From contig JBANDB010000001.1 of assembly GCA_037576215.1 (NCBI GenBank), positions 6,572,001 to 6,636,000 on the forward strand: a DNA stretch of 64,000 bases. Reading direction: 5' to 3'. Positions within the stretch are counted from its first letter, which is position 1, and each line of letters starts with the position of its first letter. The stretch is from Armillaria gallica (lineage: Eukaryota > Basidiomycota > Agaricomycetes > Agaricales > Physalacriaceae). The position numbers were made by a program, and so were the translations under genes. Shown here one piece after another: positions 1 through 11,700 of the stretch. The notes beneath the pieces were generated by a model. That model did no database searches. It saw only the letters and a list, made by a program, of their open reading frames with translations, and had not been told where the DNA came from.

Positions 1-309
1 CAGGTGCTTCAGGTTGATAGCGGCCATCTCCTGGAGCCTAGGCTAGTCAAATTCCTGTGAAATGAGGTGGTTTCATGGCAGATAGCATATGGCCATGCAG
101 ATGATGTATTTCTTGGCAGATGTGAAGCAGATAGGTGGTTGCCCAGGCAGATTCCACAGGAATTCTGTCTTTGAATGGTAGGAAAGTGCGACTAGAGGAG
201 CAGCGAGTGAAAGTAGTTGTAGCATAGCATCTAGTCGCTGTATCAAGATAAAAGCTAAAATTTGGTGCACACATAGATGTGGTGCAGCACACTGTATATT
301 TGTCTTGAC

Positions 310-800
310 ATTTTGCCGAGGAAGCTGAGGATGTCCAGGAAAAATACCACACTTGTGTGGCGGACAAGAGGGACATGTTAATGGAAGAGTGGAGGAAGTG
401 GCACGAGCAGATAGGTCAGCTACTGGATCTGGAGGATGCACAAAGGTGAGCAATAGAGGGCATCATTTCATAGTATCTTCATGAGCTAACAAATAGTCTT
501 GCAGGGTGATGGATCATGTATCAGTAGTGCTTACACCCATCTTTGATGCACTGGCAGCAATGTTGGGAATGAAGATCATAGTGTGGGTTGGGGGTCCCGA
601 GCCAAGGGAGGGGGGCAGTCTTAATGACATTGAGTGAGTTCAATTGTCTGTGACTGCAGATTAGGTAGTGATGAACCTTTATAGAATGAATTATGGCTAT
701 AATAAGCTACTGATCCCTCAGAAGTTTTCTGGTAATAATGCACATTATGCTTGTGCAGTGGATTGTTTTGCAGAGTTCCTATGGGAAAGCTATAGTGAGG
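310..800 (+). pseudogene. 5' part of an Agaricomycete-specific gene of unknown function, split by foldback element A
   Basis: Protein-like sequence runs from about 328 to the foldback boundary. A helical, charged stretch (CVADKRDMLMEEWRKWHEQ) precedes a GT-AG intron at about 454-503. The next exon reads VMDHVSVVLTPIFDALAAML and then GGPEPREGGSLNDI; a GGPxPxxGG motif after an amphipathic helix is what I remember from a large unknown family of mushroom proteins. Two in-frame stops follow (TGA near 630, TAG near 663), and the reading continues as MNLYRMNYGYNKLLIPQKFS. The frame is cut at 800, where the foldback element starts; removing that element and one 7-bp duplication restores a continuous SYSED reading. 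Sequence before 310 may hold more exons, but I cannot define them. Function is unknown. The family link is from memory, not from a search. Confidence 0.5.
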
Positions 801-893
801 CACCTAATGCTGCTACTTTTCTGCTTGAAACAGTGTTAGTTGACAGTGGTAATTTATGTATCAGAACTGTCAGTGGACACACCAGCCTATATA

Positions 894-1526
894 TAGTCAT
901 CACCTGGTCCTTTGTACACTACTATTCCTTTGTACATTTGAATATAGCTTCTCTTGCTGCTGTGTTATGATTCCGTTTTCATTTTTATCTTATAGAGTAC
1001 AATATAGACCATCATATCACCAACAAAAATCAAGTCAAGAAGGCTTGTATCAGTCAGGAAAAAATCAATAGTGGCTGATATGAATTTCCAAAAAACACAA
1101 ATACAGGATTAGACAGGAGTGAGGGTACTGTGTTGCATAAATTAGTATTCAAAATTGTTTTACTAGTTATAAGGACAGATTTCTCCTGTGGAACCATAGG
1201 CCAGAGACCACTTGTTGTGGTGCTATAGGCAAAACAAGCCAGAACCGCTCTTGAGAGCCATGAGAAAACAGTCCAAATCAGGAAACTATGACCCAAATTT
1301 AGCATACAGAAACCAGTGTACAGAGGTCCCAGTATCCAGCAAATTTGGACTTTCCTTGAAAAAATTCACTACTATATCAATTCATTATAGAATCACTCAA
1401 AAATCATAATGTACACTCTTAAACATATCATTGACATTATTACATACTTTGCTGAATGAAAAGTGGATGAGGGAGACTTTAAAATCTACTGGAAATTTGC
1501 CTGTACAGCAGACCAGGTGATGACTG
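894..1526. mobile_element. MITE with TA target duplication, nested in the left arm of foldback A
   Basis: Termini are exact inverted repeats of about 15 bp: AGTCATCACCTGGTC at the left and GACCAGGTGATGACT at the right. It is flanked by TA at 892-893 and 1527-1528. Removing it restores CCTATATAAAGTAT, which matches the other arm (near 3950) and copy B (near 12355), so the empty site is visible. The 633-bp body has no credible coding frame. TA duplication suggests mobilisation by a Tc1/mariner/pogo-type transposase. Confidence 0.85.
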
Positions 1527-1615
1527 TAAAGTATCTTCACAGTACTGCATGGTCTATTAGTCAGCACAGAAACCCAGACTAAATCATATGATTATTAGAA
1601 AATTAGGCAGCTCTG

Positions 1616-1696
1616 GGAATTGAACCCAGAATCTTAAAAAGATTTACAATAATGTCATATGACATAGCCAAAGTGTGCATGCTGACCACTGTACCA
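1616..1696 (-). promoter_or_regulatory. tRNA-like pol III promoter (A and B boxes) in the left arm of foldback A
   Basis: On the minus strand, GGTACAGTGGTCAGCATG (A box, 1679-1696) is followed by GGTTCAATTCC (B box, 1616-1626). The two are spaced as in a tRNA or tRNA-derived SINE. Transcription would run outward, toward the left end of the element. The paired right arm carries the same signals. Confidence 0.6.
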
Positions 1697-3032
1697 TACT
1701 AGCATTACATATTTATGTAATCATCTCCCTATATAGTCTCCCTCTCTTATATTTATAATATTCCAATTGGGCCCTTCTTTTGGTGCACTTTTTCTTTTCT
1801 TATCGGACTGGTCAAATTGGCCCATCAATTACACCTATAATTGGCTGTGCCATGCCATTGATGGGTCCAGGAATACAAATCTGATAGTCTCCAGGCCATG
1901 GGATGACCAGAAACCCGAAATCTGGGAGGTGCTCCTTTTTTTCAGAAAGATCTCTTTATATCTCTGCCAATACATTTCGGATCATCCTAAGCTTTTGTAC
2001 ACACTATTATACAATATATATTGTGTATTCAATACCAGAATTACCTTCCCCAACACTCAAAAAAGCGAGATATATGGTATTTCACATATTTTTACTATCA
2101 CCTTTTTTACCATGGATTTCAAATGTTTTAAATGTGTTCCTGGGGTATTCTGGAGATTTTGAAGGTCAAGGAATTCATTGGTAACAACTCTGAAGTTTTC
2201 CGCAGCTCAGAAAGGTGAGTTTCCCTATGTGCTCCACCTAAACTATTACATCATTATTTCCACCATTCCTGCGACCCCATAAATGTACCCAAGAGTCCTT
2301 TGGGGGTTTTCAAAGTTGGGGAATCAATTGGTGATGTCCCCAGACCGACGTGATGCTTAGAAAACAAAATAAACCGTGTTTCTCCAACAATCCTCTATTT
2401 TTCATTGCATTCCAGTGGTCATATATAGTATATGAAGATGTATTATAAGGTTTATATAGTGTAGAAATCGATTGGTAACACCCTCAGAGCAATCCAATGT
2501 ATTCAGCACTATAAAAAGCCAATTTTCCTGATTATGCCTAGTCATAAAATGTGCCACATGTACTGTGGAGAGGCTGTTTGGGTGTTTTGAAGGTCAGGAA
2601 ACTCATTGGTTAGGTTTTTGAAGTGATCCGATGCACATAGTACCCCCAAAATGCAAATTTCCGGTGATTTTCCGCTATTTTTCACTATTTTACCTATTTT
2701 ACCCCCTCCCCAGGGCCCCCATACCTCACCAGAGGGTTTGCTTTTATGCTATTTATGTTTAGATACATACTAGTACCATCCCCTGACCCACCCAGTAGCC
2801 TGAGGAAGCCCCAAATGAGCCACAATGTGAATTTTGTCCAAAATGGCCTGATATTGATGCCTTCAATGCCATGGCACAGCCAATTTGACCAGCCCAATAA
2901 GGAAAAAAAAAAAAAGCACACCAAAGTGCACTACAGAAAGAGCCCAAATGGGATATTATAAATATAAGAGAGGAAGGCCATATAGGAAGATGACTACATG
3001 AATATATAATGCCAGTATGATATAGTGGGTAC

Positions 3033-3777
3033 TAGCAACCCCCTGCTAAATTCAGACTCTAAGCATTACCAAAAAAGGACCAGAATACTCATGTTTTATA
3101 GATGCACCTACTGTAGGTCGAAGAAGCAAGATTCAGCTCTAGTTTTGCTGGAACAATTTACTCAGAATAAAATTCTATATGTATTCTTTGAGGCACTTTG
3201 TTTGATTTACATCATTTTTCTTGATTTTGGTGAAGTTTATCATGATTGCAGAATGAAATTTTCACTTTTGTCTTAAAGAATACATGTATTTTAGTTAGGA
3301 AAGACATCTCCTGTGTTTTTTAGAGCAGCTTCGACTCTGTGGAAGTCTATACAAGGTGCATAACTTCAGGGTATAAATATGTATAAATAGTAGCATGGTA
3401 CCAATTTGTCACGGTTGAAAGTGCTTACTTGTTACCAAACACATCATTTAAGGTGTAAATGAGTGGGAGTTAATATATGAACACTTTAGGACAATGAGAT
3501 CAAGGAAATATAACAATAAGTATAGCAGCTTTGTTCTCCAGGCTATGAGAGAGAGACACAATGATTGCAAGGATGCCATGTATATTAACAAAAGGAGAAG
3601 ATTACTGCCATGATTAGGATTCCTTTTAACATTATTTAATGGAGGCATGCATCACATATACTGTACAGGTCCCAAATGAAGAGTATGGACGGTCATGGAC
3701 AAATGCAGAAGGGATTTGCCACTGGAAGGCCTAAAAAGGTGCTTACTCAGCTCATAGTCCAAAACCAGGGGTTGCTG
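3033..3777. mobile_element. hAT-like nonautonomous element in the right arm of foldback A
   Basis: It interrupts the right arm just before the tRNA-like promoter; the left arm and copy B lack it. Its ends are TAGCAACCCC and GGGGTTGCTG, an inverted pair of hAT type. The expected 8-bp duplication is poor (GTGGGTAC against GTGCCCAG), so the exact ends or the age of the insertion are uncertain. No coding frame is recognisable. Confidence 0.55.
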
Positions 3778-3784
3778 GTGCCCA

Positions 3785-3864
3785 GGTATAGTGGTTAGCA
3801 TGCACACTTTGGCTATGTCATGTGACATTATTGTAAATCTTTTTAAGGTCCTAGGTTCAATTCC
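3785..3864 (+). promoter_or_regulatory. tRNA-like pol III promoter in the right arm of foldback A
   Basis: GGTATAGTGGTTAGCATG (A box, 3785-3802) and GGTTCAATTCC (B box, 3854-3864) are excellent matches to internal pol III promoter boxes. The region does not fold into a convincing mature tRNA by eye, since the A-to-B stretch is long and AT-rich. I call it a SINE or tRNA relic. It reads outward toward the right terminus, about 180 bp away. Confidence 0.65.
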
Positions 3865-4043
3865 CAGAGCTGTCTGATTTTCTAATAATCACATGATTTG
3901 GTCTAGGTTTCTGTGCTGACTAATAGACCATGCAGTACTGTGAAAATACCTTATATAGGCTGGTGTGTCCACTAACAGTCCTGATACATTAATTACCACT
4001 GTCAACTGACATATTTCAAGTGGAAATCTAGCAGCCCAGACTG

Positions 4044-5452
4044 GGTGAGGACCTTGATGTCATGTGGTGACACAATGCTCACACAGTCATCTAGATGCCG
4101 AAGATGAGTTGGCTTGTGCGTTGCTGAAAGAAGACAAGGCTGAGGTGATAGGGCTGCCGATCATGACTGTTCACCCAGTCCATGTGAGAGAGGTAAAAAT
4201 GGATGGAGCTATAGCTGAGGGAGATGATGAAGTTATTGACATCGATGTGGGTGCCATTGAGGAGGGTGAAGTGGTAGTAGGGCAGAAAAAAAAGCAGGCA
4301 GAGATAAGTGGAGATAAGGCTCTGAAGAAACAGCAGAAAGGTGGAGGGATGGCAGGGAAAGCAGGGAAGGGTGGTCAGGCAGTATTTTGTGATGAGTCGG
4401 GCGTTGGGAGCCATCCAAAGAAGGCATCACAGAGTGGTGATGCAACAAGTTCAACTCTGGCACAGATTGGTTTGGTCTTAGCAAAGGTTGCAGTTGCAGA
4501 TCCTGCTGTTCCATCAGTTGATGAATGTCCAAGGGTTGGCAACAATTTGAATATTGATCCTGCCCTATTGAATGAGTCAATGCAATCCATAGTGCCGAGG
4601 CCAGCTGTAGAGGATTCTCCTGTTGTCGTGATGTCTACATCACCACTTCCAACTGGGATCCTAGTGTTTGATCCCAATGACACTTCGGACCTCTTCTCTG
4701 TGCCTAAGGAGATTGCAAGGTTCAAGGAGAGTTCTAGGATTGAAGACAGCGCAGAGACAGTGAAGGATCTGAGGGATGAGACCGACAGTCACACAGAACA
4801 GGAACCAATGCATGAAGATGCTGCGATGGTGGTTGGTTCAGAGCTCGTCAATTTGAGCATACAGCCTGCAGAGAATGCTACCGAGGAAGAGGTGGCTGCT
4901 GAACCTGTCTTGACTCTCATGATGCTGGAGGTCTGAATCCCGCAATATGGCCCAAATGGTTTGCCAAAGGGCATGCATATCTTGTTGTGGCGCATCTTGG
5001 AGTGGAATGGACATCAGTGGTGTTGCACTGGACGCTGTTAGAGGGTCATACCAAGTTTGTATCTTCATCACATCTCCCAATGGATGATCGACCAGAGTGG
5101 ATGGATTGGTGGATGAATTGTCACTGGAGGGCGGTTCCAGTCTTGAATAATAGTGAACTGATGAGGTTGATCCAAGAGTGGTGGGTTTGGTGGAAGTCCT
5201 TACAGCCAGAATGGCGAGGCTGTAGTGGAGTTGTAGGGCCTTTACTCAAGGAACATCAGGTTTTAAGTGATGATGGGGAATGGCCACATCTTTGTGCTCG
5301 CAGCCCGAATGAGTTGTTAACAGTGCTCATAGTGCTACAATGGTGGGGAGAATCTACTGCAAAGATGACCGGCTCAAAGGCACATTTCCAGTGAGAGTGG
5401 AACACCGCTGTTGAAGATGTCACCTGGGTCCTTGAGACTATGATGGATCCAT
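4044..5452 (+). pseudogene. 3' part of the split Agaricomycete-specific gene
   Basis: A long open frame follows foldback A directly. It starts with no ATG (the apparent start at 4064 is GTG), as expected for a gene cut by an insertion. About 290 codons of acidic, lysine- and alanine-rich low-complexity sequence are followed by a frameshift near 4900-4930. The frame resumes as NPAIWPKWFAKGHAYLV, then DDRPEWMDWWMNCHW, then MRLIQEWWVWWKSLQPEWR, an unusually tryptophan-rich region. After a TGA at about 5392 the same frame continues as EWNTAVEDVTWVLETM and stops at 5452. The tryptophan-rich centre and the W-x-x-A-x-x-DVxWVL ending match, from memory, the C-terminus of the same mushroom family as the 310-800 part. 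Two disruptions make it dead. Function is unknown. Confidence 0.55.
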
Positions 5453-6009
5453 AGTCACAGTCTGTTCTCTAGCCTGTGCATAGTTATAACTATATTCTTG
5501 GTGTCTTTGTAGGCTTTAAGCTTTTTTATAACATAAATCAAAAATCTCTTGATATTCATTTGGTTATTACCTTACAGAACATGGTCATTACAGAACATCG
5601 TGAATGCTGAATGTAATTAGCAGTGTGGTCTTACAGAGAGATAAGAGTGGCTACCATGGAATTGGAACCTAATATCGACTGAGGCTGGACTTAGAAAATA
5701 TCAATGTGGTGACAGATGTGACAGTGATAGACAAAGGTGATGTGGAGTGCTTTTTGCAGATTAGACCAATGTCATCAACTATATTGGGCTGGTCTTTTGC
5801 ATTGTTGGATGGCTGCATACATTTTCATAGTAATGTGAAAAATATGTGCTAAAATAGACCATTTGGAAGTGCAAAATCCACAAAATCGGTCCCCAAAATT
5901 GAGTGCTGCTGCAAATGAAAATGGCATGAAGGTGGCTGTGCAATCACCCTATGATTTGGCATTTTAGAATCTGAACTCACCTAGTGGTATTTGCCTAATG
6001 TTGAAGACA
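5453..6009. other. No recognisable gene
   Basis: AT-rich, CpG-poor sequence between the broken gene and an LTR remnant. I see no long frame, inverted repeat or known motif. Confidence 0.5.
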
Positions 6010-6219
6010 TGGCCTGCTAGTACTTAACTACCAAGCAGTACTACTTTGCAGACTTAAAGTCACAGTGTATACTTGCATAGAGAGGAATTGATTTACTACA
6101 TGGAGGTGCCCCAAACCCACTTGCATACATGATCACTTTGATTGCCATGCTACCACATTAACTTGCCCAATCTCATTCTGAGTTGGTATTACCATTGCCA
6201 CAGAAGTCTAGGCTCATCA
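6010..6219 (+). repeat. 3' fragment of the TGATGAGCCT long LTR
   Basis: From about 6010 this matches the end of the LTRs at 36083-37790 and 41799-43749: ACCAAGCAGTACTACTTTG, CATGGAGGTGCCCCAAAC, then GAAGTCTAGGCTCATCA. It ends exactly at AGGCTCATCA, the terminal inverted repeat of that LTR family. The 5' part is missing or too decayed to follow. Confidence 0.7.
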
Positions 6220-6363
6220 TCATATACAATGTCATCATATACATGACCACCCCCCAACTATAGTCTAGACTATTGTAGGATCATAGAGGACTGGCAGAGG
6301 AAGACCTATAAAGAAGTCACCCATCAGTCCTCACATGAAAGGTTTCAGGTTAGTAGCACAAGC

Positions 6364-7503
6364 ATGGCATCAGTGGCTAAAGTTGTGTGGGACTGGCTCC
6401 TATACATGGTTGACAACTCACCAGGTTTCTTTTTCCAGAATGTATATACTGATGTCTTAGTTTTTACTTTCACTGATAATGATTTCAATATGGTGAGCCT
6501 CTTCCAGCAGTTCTCCTGGAATCCTCAGTTCCAAGTGTATGTGTATTTCCCAGATCTGCACATCACTCTGATCTTGATTTCACTGAGATTAGTAGAGAGG
6601 CTATAGGGCCAGGATCTGAGCAGAACAGTTGGCAAGCCACACTTGGTCAGATGGTCACTGACTCTTGATATTAGTGCCAGCACAAAAATAGCACTTATAC
6701 CTTCATGCTCAGTGGCTCACACAGTGAAGATGATGAATGATGAAAGTACATGACTGCTAGTGGGCATTTGATTGCTCTGTCACTGTTGCATCTCAGCCAA
6801 GGCTTTATCAGCTCACTATGGATTGTGCTTGAACACATTTACCACTCTCGATCTCTCAGATATTCAGACAATCTCTGAATCAGATGTGGCAACTATGAGT
6901 GCCTGGTATGCAGTTGAAGCCTTCACTCTTCTAGATGATAGTATTTCCCAGTACAACCATCTGCAGGTGCTTTTCACAGATGCTCTGTTGGCTGATGTGA
7001 GTAAAAACATCCTCTGTGCCTCATCTACTGGTCTGACTGCACACAGATATCTGAGTTTGCACAACCTTGAAGCCCACTTGTACATAGTGGCTTGACAGCA
7101 TGACTAAACATACAGATGTTGCTTGATGACAATGTCTTTTGAAAACACCCTGACCTTACTGTTCTGCAACAAGGATTCAATTAGTGGCTCAGTTGGGACC
7201 TGACTGATGGCAAAATATACCTGGAGGTATTGGATGAGTGCTCTCTGTCAAAACCAATGGCTAACATCATACTATCAGGTCATGAGAAAGTTCCACATCA
7301 TGCCTTTGTTGCAACATTTGTACGTGCCCTTTGTAGATATCAATGACATCATTCAGGAGTTGTATTTTGAGGGGGACCTTAAGGAAGGAGATGAACTCCT
7401 GAGAAAAATGTATCAACATTTGGTTGTATTGCTCTTCTGAAATCACCTTGAGGGCTATCTCAGAGGTACTGATCATCCAGCATCCACTTGTAGAGAATTG
7501 GTA
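6364..7503 (+). pseudogene. Decayed reading frame, unknown family
   Basis: One reading frame stays largely open over 1.1 kb: 6364-6606, 6772-7095 and 7207-7440 are all in the same frame, separated by a few stops. The translation looks protein-like (for example FTTLDLSDIQTISESDVATM, then LLQHLYVPFVDINDIIQEL, then EGDELLRKMYQHL). I do not recognise the family. Nothing links it to the neighbouring LTR or copia elements. Confidence 0.35.
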
Positions 7504-8274
7504 ATAGTGGATGTGTCTGAACAAGAGAAAGACAATCCCTTGGTTCACAGATGTTTGCTTCTGGATGCTACCTGGGCTCTGGCACATCTTCTGGCACAGC
7601 CTCACTGGAGCATCACTGTGAGTGAACCTTCTCACTTGTAGCATCAATGACACCACCTCCTTATATTGATCACCACAGTTCATATACAAGTTCAAAAACT
7701 ACAATGAGCTGGTGAGTTTCCTACAGGGAGCATTTGTGAGTGGGTGCTAACTCAGCCTCCACAGGTCAGAACATCTCTCAGCCTTCATACATGCACTGGC
7801 AAAGCCGATGTTGTGTTCACCTCAAAACTGGTTTGTCTGTTGGCTTATCTCAGTAACCTGGACAACCATCCTTCATATCACTTCTTCCATAGGCAGTGCC
7901 TGCATTCAGTTGAATAGTACTTATATATGTAGGATAGAGAATTGTATTTATAAATGAAAATGTGACCAGATGTCAAAGATAGTGATAAAGTGTCACTGTC
8001 TGACTTGAGTGATACATGTCTATTAGCATAATTTCTTCTGACACTTTGGTAAGGAATGAATAACTCCTGAAAATATAATATAAAATTAAATTAAAAAAAC
8101 TATACTTGTATCAATAATTTGGCAAATAAACCAGTGTGTCATACAGTACCCCATAGATGCTCATCTAGGTACACTGTCTAAGCTCATTAATTAAAGTGAC
8201 AGGATGTAATAGCACTGGTTCCCAGAACTTGGCAAGAACACAGCAACCAAAATGTTCCTGCTGCATGTCTGTCT
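7504..8274. other. No recognisable gene
   Basis: AT-rich sequence up to the end of the copia 3' LTR. Only short, overlapping frames are present and I support none of them. Confidence 0.4.
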
Positions 8275-8530
8275 TAAAGTTATTGAGGTGCATGCTCAGA
8301 TGTGATAATGGAAAGTAGGCTTAGAAGAAAAAGGAGAGCACTGCTGAATAGAATGTCATAGCATTGCTACAATATGATAAGTATGGTAATAGGATGAATA
8401 TATATAAAAGCATTCACATCTCAGTGTGTTGGTAAAAGCTGAGATATAAGGCTGTGCATAGTAAATAAAAAAGTAAAGTAAAATCAAATATGTCATCCAT
8501 GTGTGTCTTATACTGTTACTATATCCAACA
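8275..8530 (-). repeat. 3' LTR of the copia element
   Basis: It shares long blocks with 16608-16863, such as GCTGAGATATAAGGCTGTGC and AGTAAAGTAAAATCAAATAT. On the minus strand it begins TGTTGGATAT next to the polypurine tract. Its end is inferred to be CTTCA, here mutated to CTTTA. Differences between the two LTRs are mostly C/T and G/A. Confidence 0.85.
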
Positions 8531-8724
8531 CTCCCCCTCAAGACATATGTGACTTGTTTATATGATGCCCAGCACTTCTATAAACTTCTTGAACTACTGA
8601 TAAGCTAACAGTTTTGTTAAGACATCAGCAATCATATCATCAGTTAGGCAGTATTGCAATTTGATATGGCCTTCCTCAATAGTTTGCTGAATGAATGATA
8701 ATAGACTCTAATATGCTTTGTACA

Positions 8725-11700
8725 TTAATGAAATACTGAATCCTTGGCAATAGAGAGGGCATTTTGGCTGTCAGAGTAGAGGATGGTGGGTTCAGTTGGA
8801 TAGATGGAAGAGTTTGCAATGAAGGTGAAGAGCTCAGAAAGGATTTTGTGTAGCCAAATCATATTTTTGGATGCTGGTGTCAGTCTAATGTATTCTGGTT
8901 CACCTGTGGAGATGGTAACAGTTGGTTGCTTTCTTAATGTCCACATGATAGCACTCTGACTCATGAACAGCACAAATCTGGATATAGATTTCCATCTGGG
9001 CTGGTTTGCATATGCAGCATCATGATAGCCCTTAGGATTGATATTAGGGCCACTGATTACAAGCCATTTATTGTGTGTGCCCTTCAGATAGCAGAGGACT
9101 TGGAATCCAGCCTTTAGATGAGTTGAGCATGTTTCTTCCACAAATTGCAAGAGTGCTGAGACTGAACAACTGATTTCAGGGTGAGATCTGACTGCTACAT
9201 ACATGAGGGAGCCTAGGAGTTCATGATAGAGTGCTTTTTCACATGGTATAACTGGTTTTATAGACACAGAAGGTGAGTCTGAGTTTAAATTAAGATTTCA
9301 TTTCATTGATGTTGCAAATGGGGTAATTTCCTTAATGCCAAATTGTTTTGCAATCTGGTTAATATATGCAGATTGTTCAAAGCTGATGATGTGTTTCTCT
9401 CAGTCCTGAGTGATGTGCATATTCAGCACCCAGTGAATAGGCCCAAGATTGACTAGCTCAAAATGAGAGCTGATTTCTTGTTTAAATTGGTTCAACTCTT
9501 CTTAGGAGTTTGCTATAATGGTAAAGTCATCTGTGGCAATTGCAACAATGGTGTACTTTGTTGCTGATTCAATCCAATAGAAGACAACCTTATCTGCATT
9601 GCTAATTGTAAATCTGAGGAGATCATTGTTGATTTTAGGGTCTGGTACCAGCCCCAGCCTACTTGCTTCATGCCATATAAGCACTTGAGCAGCTTGGCAT
9701 AGACATTCTGGCCCTTGAGGTGTTCTAATAGCTTGAAGAATTCTTTGTATCTATTTGGGAACTTGATATAGATCTCCTCAGTGATATTTGCATGCAGGTA
9801 TACATTTTTGATATTAGCTTGGTCAATTATTGTGTCACAAGATGTGACCATAGATAGTAGGATGCAGAGAGTGGGAAGGCAGACAACTAAGGCATAAGTG
9901 TCAAAATAATCAACATCTTGAACTTATGTGAATCCTTTAGCTACAAAATGTGACTTAGCCTTTTTAGGCTTGCTAATTTTGTTCCATTTGATCTGGTAAA
10001 TGAATCTTGTGTTCATAAAATTCACATTCATAGGAATGTCTTCTTGTTTCATCACCTTTCATGCTTTTTTCTTCTTGCACTACCTTACTTCTGCAAGCAT
10101 TGACTGATGCTATTCCTCTTCATCAGGACCACTCAGTGCCTCTTTCATGATCACTGGTTCAACATCTGCTATCATGGCATAGTCTACCAGTGAGAAGCCC
10201 AATAGCTCTTTATCCTCATCATTATTTAACTCATCTTCAGACATGGTTACTGCTATTCCAGTAGTAGTGGGATGTCTATACAAGTCTGGTTATGTGAGTT
10301 GGCCTGGTTTTGAAGCTGCAGAGCATTTGAAGTAGCTTGGCTGAGGAGTATGATCAGACACTATGTCTGTGAGTGGAGATTTTGGATGTTATGGATGAGT
10401 TTATGTAGGTGTTTGTGGTTTGTCTGGCTGATTTTCAGTGGGCTGAGGGGCTGTAGATGACTTTGGAGTCTGAGGAGAGTTGATATTTTCATTCTCCCCC
10501 TTGATGATGAATGGTTCTGGAGTCAGGTCTTTTTTGTTAAAGTAAACATTGTGTTCAATGCTGACACATCACTTTTCAGGCCAGTAAATCCTCCAGCCTT
10601 TAGCTTCAGTATCAATTTCCATAAAATGCACTTTAACAGCATGTTCTCCAAGCTTTTATAGTGCCTTGACTCAGACCTAGCAATGACATCCCCATGGATG
10701 AAGACCAGAGACATTGGGCTTCCTGCCAGTTGCCATCTCAAATGAGGTTTTCCCTGATGATATTGTCTTTGTTGAGGTGTGATTGTAGACTCATTCAGTA
10801 TGCCAGTGAGCTTCAGCCTATAGACATTTTAATAATCCTAAACTGATTAGGAATGCTCTTGTCATATCCATTAAATACCTATTGAAACATTTGGCAATTC
10901 CATTTGACTGTGGGGAATCATGTACTGTAAGATACTACTCTGTCCCTTTTGCTTTGAGGTGCTGAGTGAACTTGTCGCTTAGAAATTCTCTCTCTCAATC
11001 TGTACCCAAGATCTTTATCACCTCAACACTATGCTGGATCTTGATCCAGATCTTGTAGCACTTGTATGACCCAAAGATACCTGATTTCTTTGATAGGTAC
11101 TCAGATTTTGATTCATGAGTGTGTAGATTGTGATATGTGCAAGCATAGCATGCTCCCTCAAGTGATATAATAAATATTAGTCTCATTAAGTTTCCAACAA
11201 CCTTGTCACTGGCATTCTCAACATACTTGTATTGGCTTTGTTTGGAGAATAGTTTGCACTTCACTTTGGCCTTCACAGGTCTCACAAATTTCCAGTTTTA
11301 AATCCAGGTCAAGTTTGATTTTCTCAATATGGCCATCAACATACATGCAATGGAGAGTGGCATGGCTTGGATAAGCACAGGTATCATATAGCTCAGTGAT
11401 GTTCACTTTGAGCTTACTTGCTGCCATGGTGATATTTGGTTTTGTTCCCATGGTCTAGTGTGTACCTGGGATTGAGATGATATATAAGCCTCCAGCTTTA
11501 GGGATCTTGGCTATGACTTTAGCATTGGATCATGGTGTGTGAATATACATGATACAGTCAGTGGGTTCAATATAAATGAGAAATGCAGCATGACTGATGT
11601 GTGATAGAGATATGAGAGTGTATGCCATTTTTGGTGCATGGTATATGTTTCAAAATCTTGTGATGGTGGGCTTTTTATTTTTACCCATAGGCAATGGTAA

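Larger units (their letters stand above)
801..4043. mobile_element. Foldback (long terminal inverted repeat) element, copy A
   Basis: The two ends are inverted copies of each other: CTTGAAACAGTG at about 827 pairs with sequence ending CAAGTGG near 4023, and the match continues through GTGGACACACCAGCCTATAT. The inverted repeat runs inward to about 1862 on the left and about 2862 on the right, interrupted by later insertions. A 7-bp near-duplication flanks it: AGTGAGG at 794-800 and GGTGAGG at 4044-4050. Each arm contains a tRNA-like pol III promoter. The middle (1863-2861) matches the inner right arm of copy B (about 14245-15215), so copy A looks like a deletion derivative with shortened arms. 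No transposase is encoded; it must be moved in trans. Superfamily is unassigned: a 7-bp duplication with palindromic structure does not fit hAT (8 bp), Mutator (9 bp) or Tc1 (TA) cleanly. Confidence 0.8.

Noticed and set aside
3785..3864. A functional tRNA gene
   Set aside because: A and B boxes are good, but the stretch between them is too long and AT-rich for a normal anticodon arm and variable loop, and it repeats in every arm of the foldback elements. Treated as a tRNA-derived repeat.
4064..4072. A true start codon for the 290-codon ORF
   Set aside because: The codon is GTG, directly after the foldback boundary and its duplication; the coding sequence is better read as a 3' gene part that has lost its start.
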